Assembly: GCF_009389715.1 (NCBI RefSeq)
Contig: NC_052404.1
Location: forward strand, 10,238,480 to 10,302,479
DNA length: 64,000 nt
Direction: 5' to 3'
Origin: Phoenix dactylifera
Lineage: Eukaryota; Streptophyta; Magnoliopsida; Arecales; Arecaceae
Part shown: positions 13,238 to 27,750 of the stretch, piece by piece
Position numbering within the stretch: the stretch's first letter is position 1
How the letters are laid out: the number at the start of each line of letters is the position of its first letter
Position numbers and translations under genes: made by a program
Notes under the pieces: model-generated
Databases searched by the model: none
Seen by the model: only the letters and a program-made list of their open reading frames with translations
Told to the model about the DNA's origin: nothing

Positions 13238-14335
13238 ATGATGAAGTCGGCGGCAGCGGGGAAGGGGATGATGGTGGGGTCGAGCCCGGGGAGAGCGGAG
13301 AAGCTGCCGGCGCCGGGGCTGGCGAGGCTGCTGGGGGGCGGGGGGAGGAGCAGGGGGCGGAGCGGGGTGGCGCGGACGAGCCCGATGTTCGGGACGCGGA
13401 GCCGGAGCGTGGGGCGGCAGGCGGGGGCGGAGGCCCGGGCGGGGGAGGAAGGGGAGCCGTCGTCCCCCAAGGTGACGTGCATCGGCCAGGTCCGGATCAG
13501 GAACAAGAACAAGAAGAAGAGCGACACGAGGACGTTCAAGTCCAGGGAGAGGCTGCCGACGGCGGCGAAGCGGTGCCCGTGCCCCCAGAGGTCGCTGCTC
13601 TGCTGCGTGTTCGTCTGCCGGCAAAAGGGCTCCGGCGGGCAGCCGTGGTGGTCGCTGTGGTGGCGGCAGCGGTGGTCGAGCCTCCGATCTGGAAAAAGCG
13701 GGAGGTACCAGCAGAGGAAATCAAAAATCGAGAGAAACGAGGTAGATCTCATGAAACCACCGATCGAAATGGTAGGCGGCGGCGGCGGCGGCGGCGGAGG
13801 AAGGGGAGGAGGATATTTCGAATCGGATCGAGAAGGATATAGAGATGACGACGAAGATGAGGAGGAAATGGAGAACGAGGAGGAGGAAGAGACTAGGGTT
13901 TTCGTGTCGTCGGCGACCACGACGCCACCGAAGAACGCGCTGCTGCTGATGAGATGCCGATCGGCGCCGCACAACCGGTCGTCCTCCCTCGCCGCAAACC
14001 GGTTCCCGGTCTCTCCGCTTCCGCCATCGGAATCAGGATCTTCTCCGGTGGAGAAGGAAGCCGGGAAGAAGATCGAAGAACGAGAAGAGGAGGAAGAGGA
14101 GGGGGGAAGGTCGAGCAATGGGAGCTCGAGGGATGGAGAGGAGGGGTCGCGGCCGCTGGTGCTGACGCGATGCAAGTCGGAGCCGGCGAGGAAGGTGGCC
14201 GTCCGGGATGCGTCTTACTGTTTTCGGGCCAACAACGACGGCGGCGGCGGCGGCGACGACGGCGGCGGCAGGCAGCGACGGTTGGCCCTCGTTCACGAGG
14301 AGCGGCCCCCACCACCACTCTCTCCCCCGCGGTAA
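13238..14335 (+). CDS. Basic low-complexity plant protein of the protamine P1-like family, function unknown
   Basis: A single exon of 365 codons has the start MMKSAAAGKGMMVGSS and stop TAA at 14333. Short conserved-looking blocks lie between low-complexity regions: ARTSPMFGTR (45-54), PSSPKVTCIGQVRIRNKNK (74-92), CPCPQRSLLCCVFVCRQK (113-130), NALLLMRCRSAPHNRSSS (233-250) and LVLTRCKSEPARK (307-319). Between them are a poly-Gly run (180-188) and acidic runs (203-219, 281-288). I recognise the RCRSAP/RCKSEP pattern from plant proteins annotated as protamine P1-like; the name reflects basic composition, not a shown role in chromatin. The locus is very GC-rich, so long ORFs also appear on the opposite strand, but only this frame carries the conserved blocks. 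No intron is needed. Confidence 0.8.
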   Translation: MMKSAAAGKGMMVGSSPGRAEKLPAPGLARLLGGGGRSRGRSGVARTSPMFGTRSRSVGRQAGAEARAGEEGEPSSPKVTCIGQVRIRNKNKKKSDTRTFKSRERLPTAAKRCPCPQRSLLCCVFVCRQKGSGGQPWWSLWWRQRWSSLRSGKSGRYQQRKSKIERNEVDLMKPPIEMVGGGGGGGGGRGGGYFESDREGYRDDDEDEEEMENEEEEETRVFVSSATTTPPKNALLLMRCRSAPHNRSSSLAANRFPVSPLPPSESGSSPVEKEAGKKIEEREEEEEEGGRSSNGSSRDGEEGSRPLVLTRCKSEPARKVAVRDASYCFRANNDGGGGGDDGGGRQRRLALVHEERPPPPLSPPR

Positions 14336-16100
14336 ACCCACGTCCGGTCCAAATATTTCTGCTGGTGTCCGATTAAAATTTTGTGATTAACGTTGTCATT
14401 TGCTTGTTAAGTGAGTGGTTTTATGGATGTACAAAGTTTTGTGGAGGGACCTGGTAATAAAACTCGTATGCATCACCCTCTCTACTCTATCTGACACGAG
14501 CGAGGGTAGTTTAATATTGTTTTCTCGAGATCTATTATTTTTGTGGGAATCCGAGAGTGGGGAGAATCTCCATTCGCATCACTTTGCGGAACGGAAATGG
14601 AAGAGGCGAGATCATAGTTCTATGTGGAGGAGGAGCAACTAGTATCCGTACGCCTCAAAAAGAGTAAATTAACGTCATGCTCAAATGCCTTCATGTATAA
14701 GTTTTTTTTTTCTCACCCTACTTTAGTGTATGTGCAACTAGCAGAATACAATCTGATACAAATGTAAGAGTCGTCTGAAGCAATCCAGTCTACGATTCTG
14801 TTTATCTCTCAAATCAGATGTAAGTTTTTGAGTTGTTTTTGGTAAACAACTGGTTTAATGCTGCTCCTTCGCTCTGTTTGTCTTTGTGGTTAAGATCTTG
14901 ATCGATTATGGGTGGTTGGTGGACGACGATGGACCACCATAATTGGTACCTGGAGGTTGAGTGCTGAGAGGGGTAAAACTACGCACAGCGTCGCAGTTTT
15001 GCCTGGAAATGGTCCTGGCCCATCTGATTTGATTTGTCATTCAATTTCAATCTCAACAATGGCTGGATGACTCTGAATATACGAGCTACTGCCTTGGGGT
15101 CCTGCCTATATAGATAGGATGGTCTACTAAAAATATATTTCTGCTTCCACTAGTGCACGAAAGGCTATCGAATCAACAGTAGATAGCTTTCTAAGTTTTT
15201 TTTTATTTTTTTTATTTTCCATTTTTTTTAAAGCTAGACTCGTACTCGAACTCCCTGACATCGCCTCCTCCGCTGAAAGTAACAAACATCTGACGGTCAT
15301 TACTTATGTATAATCAGCTTTCAAGAATCTATTTAGCCATTAGAAAAGCTAGTTAATCTTTTACGTTTATAAAATTACATGAATATTCTCATAAAATTTC
15401 TAATTACATATATACACACACATTATAAAAACAGACACATAAATATTGACATATTTATAAAAATATTTATACAATTTTGCATATCTAAAGAAATATACAT
15501 GCAAAAAATTCTAAAAGAAAACAGGATATTAGGACCAGCTGCTTATCACACTTTCAGGCTGCTGTTGCCTGCTAGTGACCAATAATGCAACCATTTACCA
15601 GGTAAGAAACAAGTATCCCTAGTACATATTGTAATATCAGCAAGCAACCGAGTATTTTGTGTTTTTTAAACTCCTACCATAGAGGTGGATCCAAAATGGA
15701 CCCCGTTCTTGGTCACAAAACATTCGTCATTTAACAAACAACACCAAAAGTCACACGCTTAAGTTTTCAAAGTCTAATAACGGCCTGCTCCCAGAACTTA
15801 TTTTTGGTGACAGGTCAGAATTCTAAACAGAGCTTTAGTCAAAACCCACACAGCCAACTAGTTTAATGATGCTATTTATAAAAGAAAGGTGAAGCAAAGT
15901 TGACAACAAAAATTACCTACGTCGAAGGTAGAGATTACCGACGTCGGAGCCGGTTGGTGACTGCTCGGGTAACACAGATGTCACACGAAAAAGTTACACA
16001 GCTCATAGGGCCACTGAGTCACTAACTGACCTGTATTTCCAATTGTACTACCTACCCAGTGAAATCACCGAATAAAAAAGTTACACATCAGCTGCGTGAC
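14336..16100. other. Intergenic stretch downstream of the protamine-like gene
   Basis: It holds the 3' flank of the plus-strand gene and AT-rich filler. A weak resemblance to the dispersed repeat family (ATGAATATTCTCATAAAA, about 15377-15395) is visible near 15360-15480. No gene or RNA is recognised. Confidence 0.6.
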
Positions 16101-16120
16101 TTACTCAATTTCAGATCTCT

Positions 16121-16684
16121 GATCCACTGACACTGCCCTACATGTGCCCAAGCATCAAACCTACACCGGTTCAAAAGAAAAACAATAAAAGCAAGAGCCA
16201 AAGATAAAGATACAAATATAACTCTTCCATAGCAAATCATAGAAACCCGATCACAGAAAGTAATCAACAACACTTAACAATCTCAACATATAATGATGAA
16301 ACTAATTGTTCTTAACCTTCCTAGCTAACTAGTCTTGCAGTCATTCAGTGTCCAAAATCCCCATAAGATACCACTAAACAATTTTCAAGCTCGAAAAATG
16401 TTCCGCTGACACTGCTCAATATGTGCACAAGCATCAAAGCTACACCAGTACAAAAAACAAGAAAGGCAAGAGCCAAAGATAAAGATCCAAATATAACTCT
16501 TTCCATAGCAAATCATAGAAATCCAATCACAAAGCAACAGACCAATTGACCAATTCCACAGGAATCACCAAAACTTAACAATCTCAACATATAATGATGA
16601 AAGTAACAGTTCTAAACTACTCTTGCAATAATCTGCAAAATAGTCCAGAAAATAATATTCAGTGTCCAAAATTTCCATCAGAGA
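16121..16684. repeat. Tandem duplication of the RPS26 3' flank, two diverged copies of about 250-280 bp
   Basis: Copy 1 (about 16121-16370) and copy 2 (about 16401-16684) share CTGACACTGC, ATGTGC.CAAGCATCAAA, AAGAGCCAAAGATAAAGAT, CATAGCAAATCATAGAAA, AACAATCTCAACATATAATG and ATTCAGTGTCCAAAAT in order. Copy 2 ends only about 14 bp beyond the RPS26 stop codon (16698), so it probably includes the 3' UTR. The duplication may have copied 3'-end processing signals. Confidence 0.85.
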
Positions 16685-16697
16685 ACGGGAGAGAACT

Positions 16698-21532
<4,835 letters not shown>

Positions 21533-21541
21533 CTAGGGTTT
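21533..21541 (-). promoter_or_regulatory. Telo-box (AAACCCTAG) of RPS26
   Basis: On the minus strand AAACCCTAG lies 44-52 bp before the ATG. Telo-boxes are a hallmark of plant ribosomal-protein and translation-factor genes and cooperate with other elements in dividing cells. The position near the predicted transcription start fits that pattern. Confidence 0.65.
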
Positions 21542-21580
21542 CTGAGAGTGCGGCAAGGAGAAGGAGGTCACGACGTGAAG

Positions 21581-21590
21581 ATTATATATA
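21581..21590 (-). promoter_or_regulatory. TATA-like box of RPS26
   Basis: TATATATAAT on the minus strand, about 95 bp before the ATG, would place the transcription start near 21555, just upstream of the telo-box. This is predicted from position and composition only. Confidence 0.5.
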
Positions 21591-21722
21591 GTCAGGATGA
21601 TGCCTGTCCAGATCCATCTCGGCCGTCCATCTCTATTGGGTCATCAAATCCAGTAGTCCCCATAAAAAGTGCATTGTCAAAAAAGGGTGATTCATCCTCC
21701 TCGAGAGGGGAGACTCTGCTTC

Positions 21723-21845
21723 GGTGATTGCCTTAAGAAAGTGCAACTTTCATCAGGCCACGCATGTATACACAGCAGTAAACGGTGATTGTCTTAAGAA
21801 AGTGCAACTTTCATCAGGCAACGCATGTATACACAGCGGTAAACG
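21723..21845. repeat. Near-perfect 61-bp tandem duplication upstream of RPS26
   Basis: GGTGATTG.CTTAAGAAAGTG begins at 21723 and again at 21784. Both copies run through CAACTTTCATCAGGC.ACGC to GTATACACAGC.GTAAACG. The copies differ at only a few sites, making this one of the youngest duplications in the window. It lies about 235 bp upstream of the RPS26 ATG. Confidence 0.9.
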
Positions 21846-23436
21846 ATGCCGCTGATTGGATAGTCTCCTTTGCGGCTCACCACTCAGGCGGCTTTGTCTG
21901 AGTGGACCACGCAACGTTGCCAAAGAACTAATGCAGTATTTTGTTGGTCGCATTTATACTCATCAAATGTGAGCCGCCGAAAAAAAGAAAAAAAAGGAGG
22001 AACAATTAGAACAAGTTTGATTTAGGTTCGGCCGCCGGGACTCACCATGGTGATGGTTCCATTGTGTTAGTTGGGCGTGGGTTGAACCGATTTGTTCATT
22101 CGGTTTGTATTAATGATCCTGTGAAGAAGGGGATTTGGGTCAGATTGGAAGGATTTGTGACCATTGAAATGGAGTAGAGGGTAATGAGCACAAAATCTAG
22201 GTGACATTTTGGAACATGTTGAGCTAGATTAGCTCAAGTTGGATCATCACTTAGTAATTAGCCGGCAATAAACAAACCAACAATATGCCTGGAACTACAA
22301 TGTGAAGGGTCATCATATTGGATCATGTTAAGATGGATATCCAGTTGGATCATATAGTAATTGGCCCCTTTTGACCCATAAGTTCAGTTTTTTGTATAAA
22401 TGTTGCCCACTTGTGGAGGTGTCCTTCAATTTTATCTTATATTTTTTTAGATTTTGTTACATAAATATCCTTATAAATATCAAATTTTACATTAATATTT
22501 TTTCTAAATTAATATTTATATATATACCTTCATGAAACACTTGGTTTGCTATTCTATTAATTTTTTTTATTCTTATTTTTGCATATATACTTACGCCATC
22601 TAACACCGTTAAAAAATTAAAAATTTCAAATTAAAATAACTAAAATATATTTAATAGGTAGACATGCACAAAAAAAAAAACAAAAATATTTATAAGCCGA
22701 TCATAATAAAGAGCAAAAAAAAATAATATTAAAATTCTATTTCATTCTTAATTAAAATAAATATGATTTTATTAACCTACTTATATTGCTTGATGCATGG
22801 TAAAATTGCACAACACGCGCATCTGCAATCCAAGGACAAAGTTTATCCAGGTACCGACATATTTGCCAGGTATAATTTACCATGACTCATTTTGTTTAAA
22901 ATAATCTTCATATGCTTCTCAATGAGCAACCAAGACAAACAGAAGGCAATCAAAACCCCCAAACTCCGTGCTATTAAATCCAGCAAGCCTCCTCCCCTTC
23001 CCCAATTCTCACAGGCAAACCATCAATGGTATACAAACGGTACCGTATATACCTGCCCCTTATTCCAGGTTTTCATTTTCAACTTTACTGATAACCAATT
23101 TAACAAAATAAAGCAACTTGGCGAACAAAGAAGACACAACCCGAGAACATCATCTCATATAGCGATTTTGAGACTATAGATTATATGCTGAAATAGTAGT
23201 TACTAGTGTCGCTGCTGCAGCAGATACCTAGTAATTCAGACAAAATAGCAACCCAACGAACATAGGCAACACATACAAGCACGGCACTTTATATCCACTG
23301 ACAGACACATTACGAGGTCTACAACCAGCAACCTGAGTTGATACCATGACTCAGTGCACCACAGATTGATATCTACCAAGTAACCTAGTTCAGAATGCCT
23401 GCAACTCTGTTCGCCAACCTCGAAATATAGAGATCT
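21846..23436. other. Intergenic stretch between RPS26 and the PLAC8-like gene
   Basis: It contains the RPS26 distal promoter, copy 2 of the AT-rich dispersed repeat (22460-22782) and the probable 3' UTR of the PLAC8-like gene at its right end. No coding sequence is recognised. Confidence 0.6.
22460..22782. mobile_element. AT-rich non-autonomous dispersed repeat, copy 2
   Basis: It is collinear with the repeat at 11900-12330: ACACTTG.TTTGCTATTC, TTATTTTTGCATAT.TAC, GCCATCTAAC..CGTT, TTTCAAATTAAAATAACTAA, and TTAATTAAAATAAATATG. The inverted right-hand end seen in copy 1 is missing, so this copy looks truncated or more eroded. It is non-coding. Confidence 0.6.
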
Positions 23437-25193
23437 TCAGGCACCACGACCCATAGTCTGTTCAATGGGAGGCATCATAACCAAGATAGGTTTCCCAATG
23501 AACCCAGGGTGAGGCAGCCTGCGGCGCAGCTCGCGGCCTTCCTGGCAGAGGGAGCATGGGTGGCAGCAGTAATGCGTTGCAAAATCGCAGGCCGTCTCCA
23601 TCTGCTCCCGATGCTCTTCATCCTCCAAGATACCACGGCAGCATCCACATGATTTGGCGAATGCCTCAAAGCTACCCTGTTTTCACCACACAACAGAAGC
23701 TGGCTAAAAATGATTGCACCCTTCACCAGCAAAAAGCTAATAAACGAATACAGCATTTGATCTGGTAATTAAAGACATTGAAGTGAAATATGTCCATAAT
23801 GCAATCTCTTGATCAATATCTTGCTGTAAAGGTTTCAGCTATATTCATCCAAGGACATATAGAAAGCAAATGAGCATGCAAAATTGTACTGATTAATTTT
23901 TAAACAAATCAATGAATAGAAATATAAGGAGCCGGGTATATGTTGGAGGAAGATGAGACAATTAGTGCAGGAAAGATTCTGAAAATCTATAAGAATCTTT
24001 TGAATATATCTTTGACAGCATATCTTTTTTAAAAATCTTCTTCGAAGTCCTTCCAGTGGCTGGGCTCTTGCCACAATTTTTTGATTCATCGTGAGATAAA
24101 TTTCATTCCAGCATAATTTTTTTTTTTCAAATGTGGAAATACTTACTTCAAGATTAAATTTGCGGCGAATGGCTGTACGGGTATGATAAGAGAACCACGG
24201 TGCCAGGCAGTTCCAGCCAAAGAGAGAATTCCCGAGCATAAAGAGAGTGGTGTAAGGGAAGCAGCTATTTGCAAACCAACCACGCCCTGATCCAAGCCTC
24301 TCGACATTGCCTCCATACAGCACACACGGAGCAATGCTTCCAATTAGACCTGAACATTGCCATGGTAGTCAGTAGCAGTATGCCCTTTAATTACAGAGCT
24401 GGTGGCACTAACTTTTTTTTTTTTATTTGAAGCTTTCTTATAAGAAAACACATCTTGGAAAGAATATAATGGATGGATGTAGAAGAAAAGGAATTTATAT
24501 GAACTTGCATGGCAGAGTTACGCGCGAAAATATCTGATTAGATGTAACTCAAATCCCTGAATGAGAGATTTCGAATTTAAGATCTAAACTATTTTTACAT
24601 TACTGCATGTAAGGATCAAAATTGGAGACTATAATCGGAATTTGATGCTGGGTGACGCTAAAAAAATCCTTCGTTTGAAAGGAAAAAGGGAGAGAGAAAA
24701 AATAGGGGCGATTCATGTGGCGCAACCAAACCAACTCGTGAAATTATCGTACCAAGGATGAAACCTGACAAAAAAATATAGGGCGCGCGCTCAAGAGTCA
24801 AAAATATCCTAACGTATCTCGAGATTCTAGTTCTGTCTACAAATCAATTAGAAAACCCTAGATCTACGCGATCTAAACGGAAATCAGGAATCGCCGGATA
24901 AATAAAAGGGCGAAAATGTAGAGGGGAAAGCGATAGAACGCACAAACTTCGACATCGCTGCTCCAGAACTCGTCGTTGAGGCCGAGGCAGGAGAAAAGGC
25001 CGGAGCTCCACTGGTTGCGGGCCACCGGCTCGCCGACGACGTTCCCGTGCCCCACAGGGATCCCGTTCGCCGCGCATTCGGGGGGCATCTTGGCGGCGGC
25101 CGGCGGCGCCGCCGGGGGAGCCCCCTCTTCGAGCGTGGGGGCGGCCTCGGGGCGATGCTGGAGGAGGGGGCTGGCTTCCTCGGCGTTGGCCAT
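23437..25193 (-). CDS. PLAC8-family membrane protein (cell number regulator 8-like)
   Basis: Three exons: 25193-24944, 24349-24147 and 23676-23437, giving 230 aa. The start MANAEEASPLLQHRPEAAP leads a Pro/Ala-rich cytosolic region. The PLAC8 domain begins at about residue 65: WSSGLFSCLGLNDEFWSSDV, CLIGSIAPCVLYGGNVERLG (84-103), a hydrophobic segment (FPYTTLFMLGNSLFGWNC), then CGCCRG and the signature FATHYCCHPCSLCQEGRELR near the C terminus. Family members are small Cys-rich membrane proteins linked to organ size or to cadmium and calcium handling. Which of these applies here cannot be read from sequence. The split codon TGT (Cys84) at the first junction confirms the splice choice. Confidence 0.92.
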
Positions 25194-27750
25194 GGTTGGG
25201 ATTTGGAGGGGAGCGATGTCAGTGGTGGGGAATAAAAGGGGCTTGGGAGGGACGGAAGCGCGTGGAAAATGCCAAATAGCTGGAAAGCGCGTGACGTGGC
25301 TTCGAGCTGTGGACTCAGGACAAACTTGTTAAGCGGTGGGTGCGAGCGCGTACAAAAACTTTTATGCGAGAATCCCATCCGACGCCACGTAAGGTAGCCG
25401 GGACCCAAAACCCTCCAACGGAAGGGTTTGACTCTTTGCGTCGAGCCTGCGTCGGACCACGGTGCTGCAACTTTTGTTATAGCTGAGAAGGCGTCGGCAT
25501 GCGACATGTGCATGTATGGATTTCGGATCCTCTCCATTTGATAAGAGACATCTATAATTATATTAATCTAATTATAAATTTCTACCGTTTCAGAAATATA
25601 TGCATTTTTTTATTTGAATTTTGCTATGTGCATAGTATATGACCCCATACCATCACCCTTCTGTTAAATAAGCTAGTATCTTGTCATCATTATTTTTTAA
25701 CCTATTTAAATTTTGAAATATCTTATACTATTATTATTATTATTATTTTGTTATCTTTTTTTTCTAAACTTTAATTTTTTATGCTTGGCCAAATAAATTC
25801 CAACTATGGAACTTGTGACGATAATTAGAATTCAACCAAAGAAGTATGCTTATTAAAAAAATTCAGGATATTTACATGCAATTTACAAGATTTGGACTTG
25901 GTTGCTGGTAAAAAAAAATGTCAGTTTTAGCGGCCGGATTTAGATGGATATTACCAGATATTTCTAAATCATATCTAATATCAGTTTTTCTCACCAAATT
26001 ACAGATCCAGTAAAATATGTTTAAGTATTTTCTAAAAGATATATTTTTCATAAAACTGGCAACCAAACAGCAGCCAAAGCATTTTTTCCAAAATATGCTA
26101 AGCTTGAACAAAGGCTTAGCTCCATCTGGGTTGATTTATTTACGGCGTCCCTTCGATAAACCAACGGCTTATTTTTGGCGTAAGTTGCAGATGAAGTGCC
26201 AAACGTAGAACAATGCAATGTAGCTGCCGATTTCTTTTATAAACCACAAATTTGGCATTTTTGCTCCTCCCCACCTGATTTTAAGGCCTATCAATTACTT
26301 TGACAACAGTAAACTGATTTTGTTGAATTTGAAACTCCCCCCCTTTAGCTTGTCGAAATCAGTCATATGAAAATCTTACCGTAGTTGCGAGAGGACGTCT
26401 CATTTCCGGTTCTGTAAATGGGTCAAGGCACTCACCCTCGCATGGGAAATAAGATTTGAAACAAGACTATAAAGATGATATTGCTTCAAGTCCCTCCGAT
26501 CGTTTTTTCTATTTTTTGGGGGAAAAAAAAAACTGCTCACAACTTTGTTGCTGGTAAAAAGCAAACATGTATATACTCCGAAGTTCCTACAGCAATTCTG
26601 ACCTATATAAACAAATTCTCATGATTCATTGATAAAGGGAAATCATAGAGAATTATTATTAACATGTTCTGAAAAAATTGAAGCACACCACTAATAAACT
26701 CAAATAAAGAAGCTAGGCACGTAATTTCAAATTTTGAGCCATGGTGTTGATCTCTGGCTCCCCGCGGCTGCACCACTCTAGCAGCATAAACAACCTATCT
26801 CAGAACCAAGGCACGAAACTGAAGGGTTGTCTCAATGCAAACTCCACTGATAAACTCAAATAAAGAATAATGCCCGCATATCTTTGCCAGGCAAGCTGAT
26901 AAAATTCTATAATCATAAAGAGAATACTTCAGCTAGACACAATTGCCACATAAGTGGCGACACGTATAAAGAAGGGTTAGGTTAGGGTGTGACAGAACTG
27001 ACTGCCGTTGGCCAAAAGCAGGGCAACTCATCATCATGAAAACAGAAGAAAATCTAACTTGCATTGCTCATTCTCATTTCAAATGAAACCAGATATAGCA
27101 TATAAATGGGTCAGTAAAATGTTCCATTGTATAAGAAAACCTTGAGCAATTTAATCAATATATGCATCTGAAAAGCACCAATCACGTAGGCACCATCTGA
27201 TTTAAAATAGTGGAACTTCAAGCAACAACATTTGTGAAGTTTCAGCTGTGCAGCTAATGCAGCATTTTCACCAACAGCCATCAAAATTCAATTAAGCACT
27301 TGAATTTACACCAAATGAACCCAGATGCAATTATATAATACACAAGCCTTCCCAGTAATTTCGCTTATACCTTGGGAAGGCCCCTGTTTCTCATCTCCTA
27401 TAATGCACTGTACAGCTCGCTGCAAACACATTTGGCCTGCAATTCAAATAAAGAATTTTCTTGCGGACCTAGCCAACATGGAGGAATGAGAGGAGGCTGT
27501 CCTCGCAAAGCACTGAACACATGCAAACTATCACAGGTTTAACTCTTTCATCAAGCATGCAATTTGGATATTGCTGAGCCTGAACACCTACCTATACCAC
27601 TTGCAGTGGTGATCTGTTGCTGCGACTCTTCTTCCTTGCAGCAAGGTAGGACTGTCTGGCCTTTTCTTGTAGAAGAAATGATTACCAAAAGCATACCAAG
27701 CAGCATCATAGGCGCATATAGAAAGTCACCATCCCATTAGTTCCCGACGA
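25194..27750. other. Intergenic stretch between the PLAC8-like gene and the SIZ1 3' end
   Basis: The left part is the PLAC8-like promoter and 5' UTR (GC-rich to about 25500), followed by AT-rich DNA with a possible MITE at 25894-26075. The right part, up to 27750, must include the SIZ1 3' UTR; its end is not visible to me. No gene is recognised. Confidence 0.6.
25894..26075. mobile_element. Possible short MITE with TTGGTTGCTGGT-type inverted ends
   Basis: The left end reads GGACTTGGTTGCTGGTAAAA. The right end on the minus strand reads GGCTGCTGTTTGGTTGCCAG, sharing TTGGTTGC(T/C)(G/A)GT in inverted orientation across about 180 bp of AT-rich, non-coding DNA. No clear target duplication was found, so the element status is tentative. 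Confidence 0.4.

Noticed and set aside
13063..14175. 370-codon open frame on the minus strand
   Set aside because: It is antisense to the protamine-like gene; made of Ser/Pro/Leu runs from simple repeats and ending through the (GA)n tract, with no conserved block.
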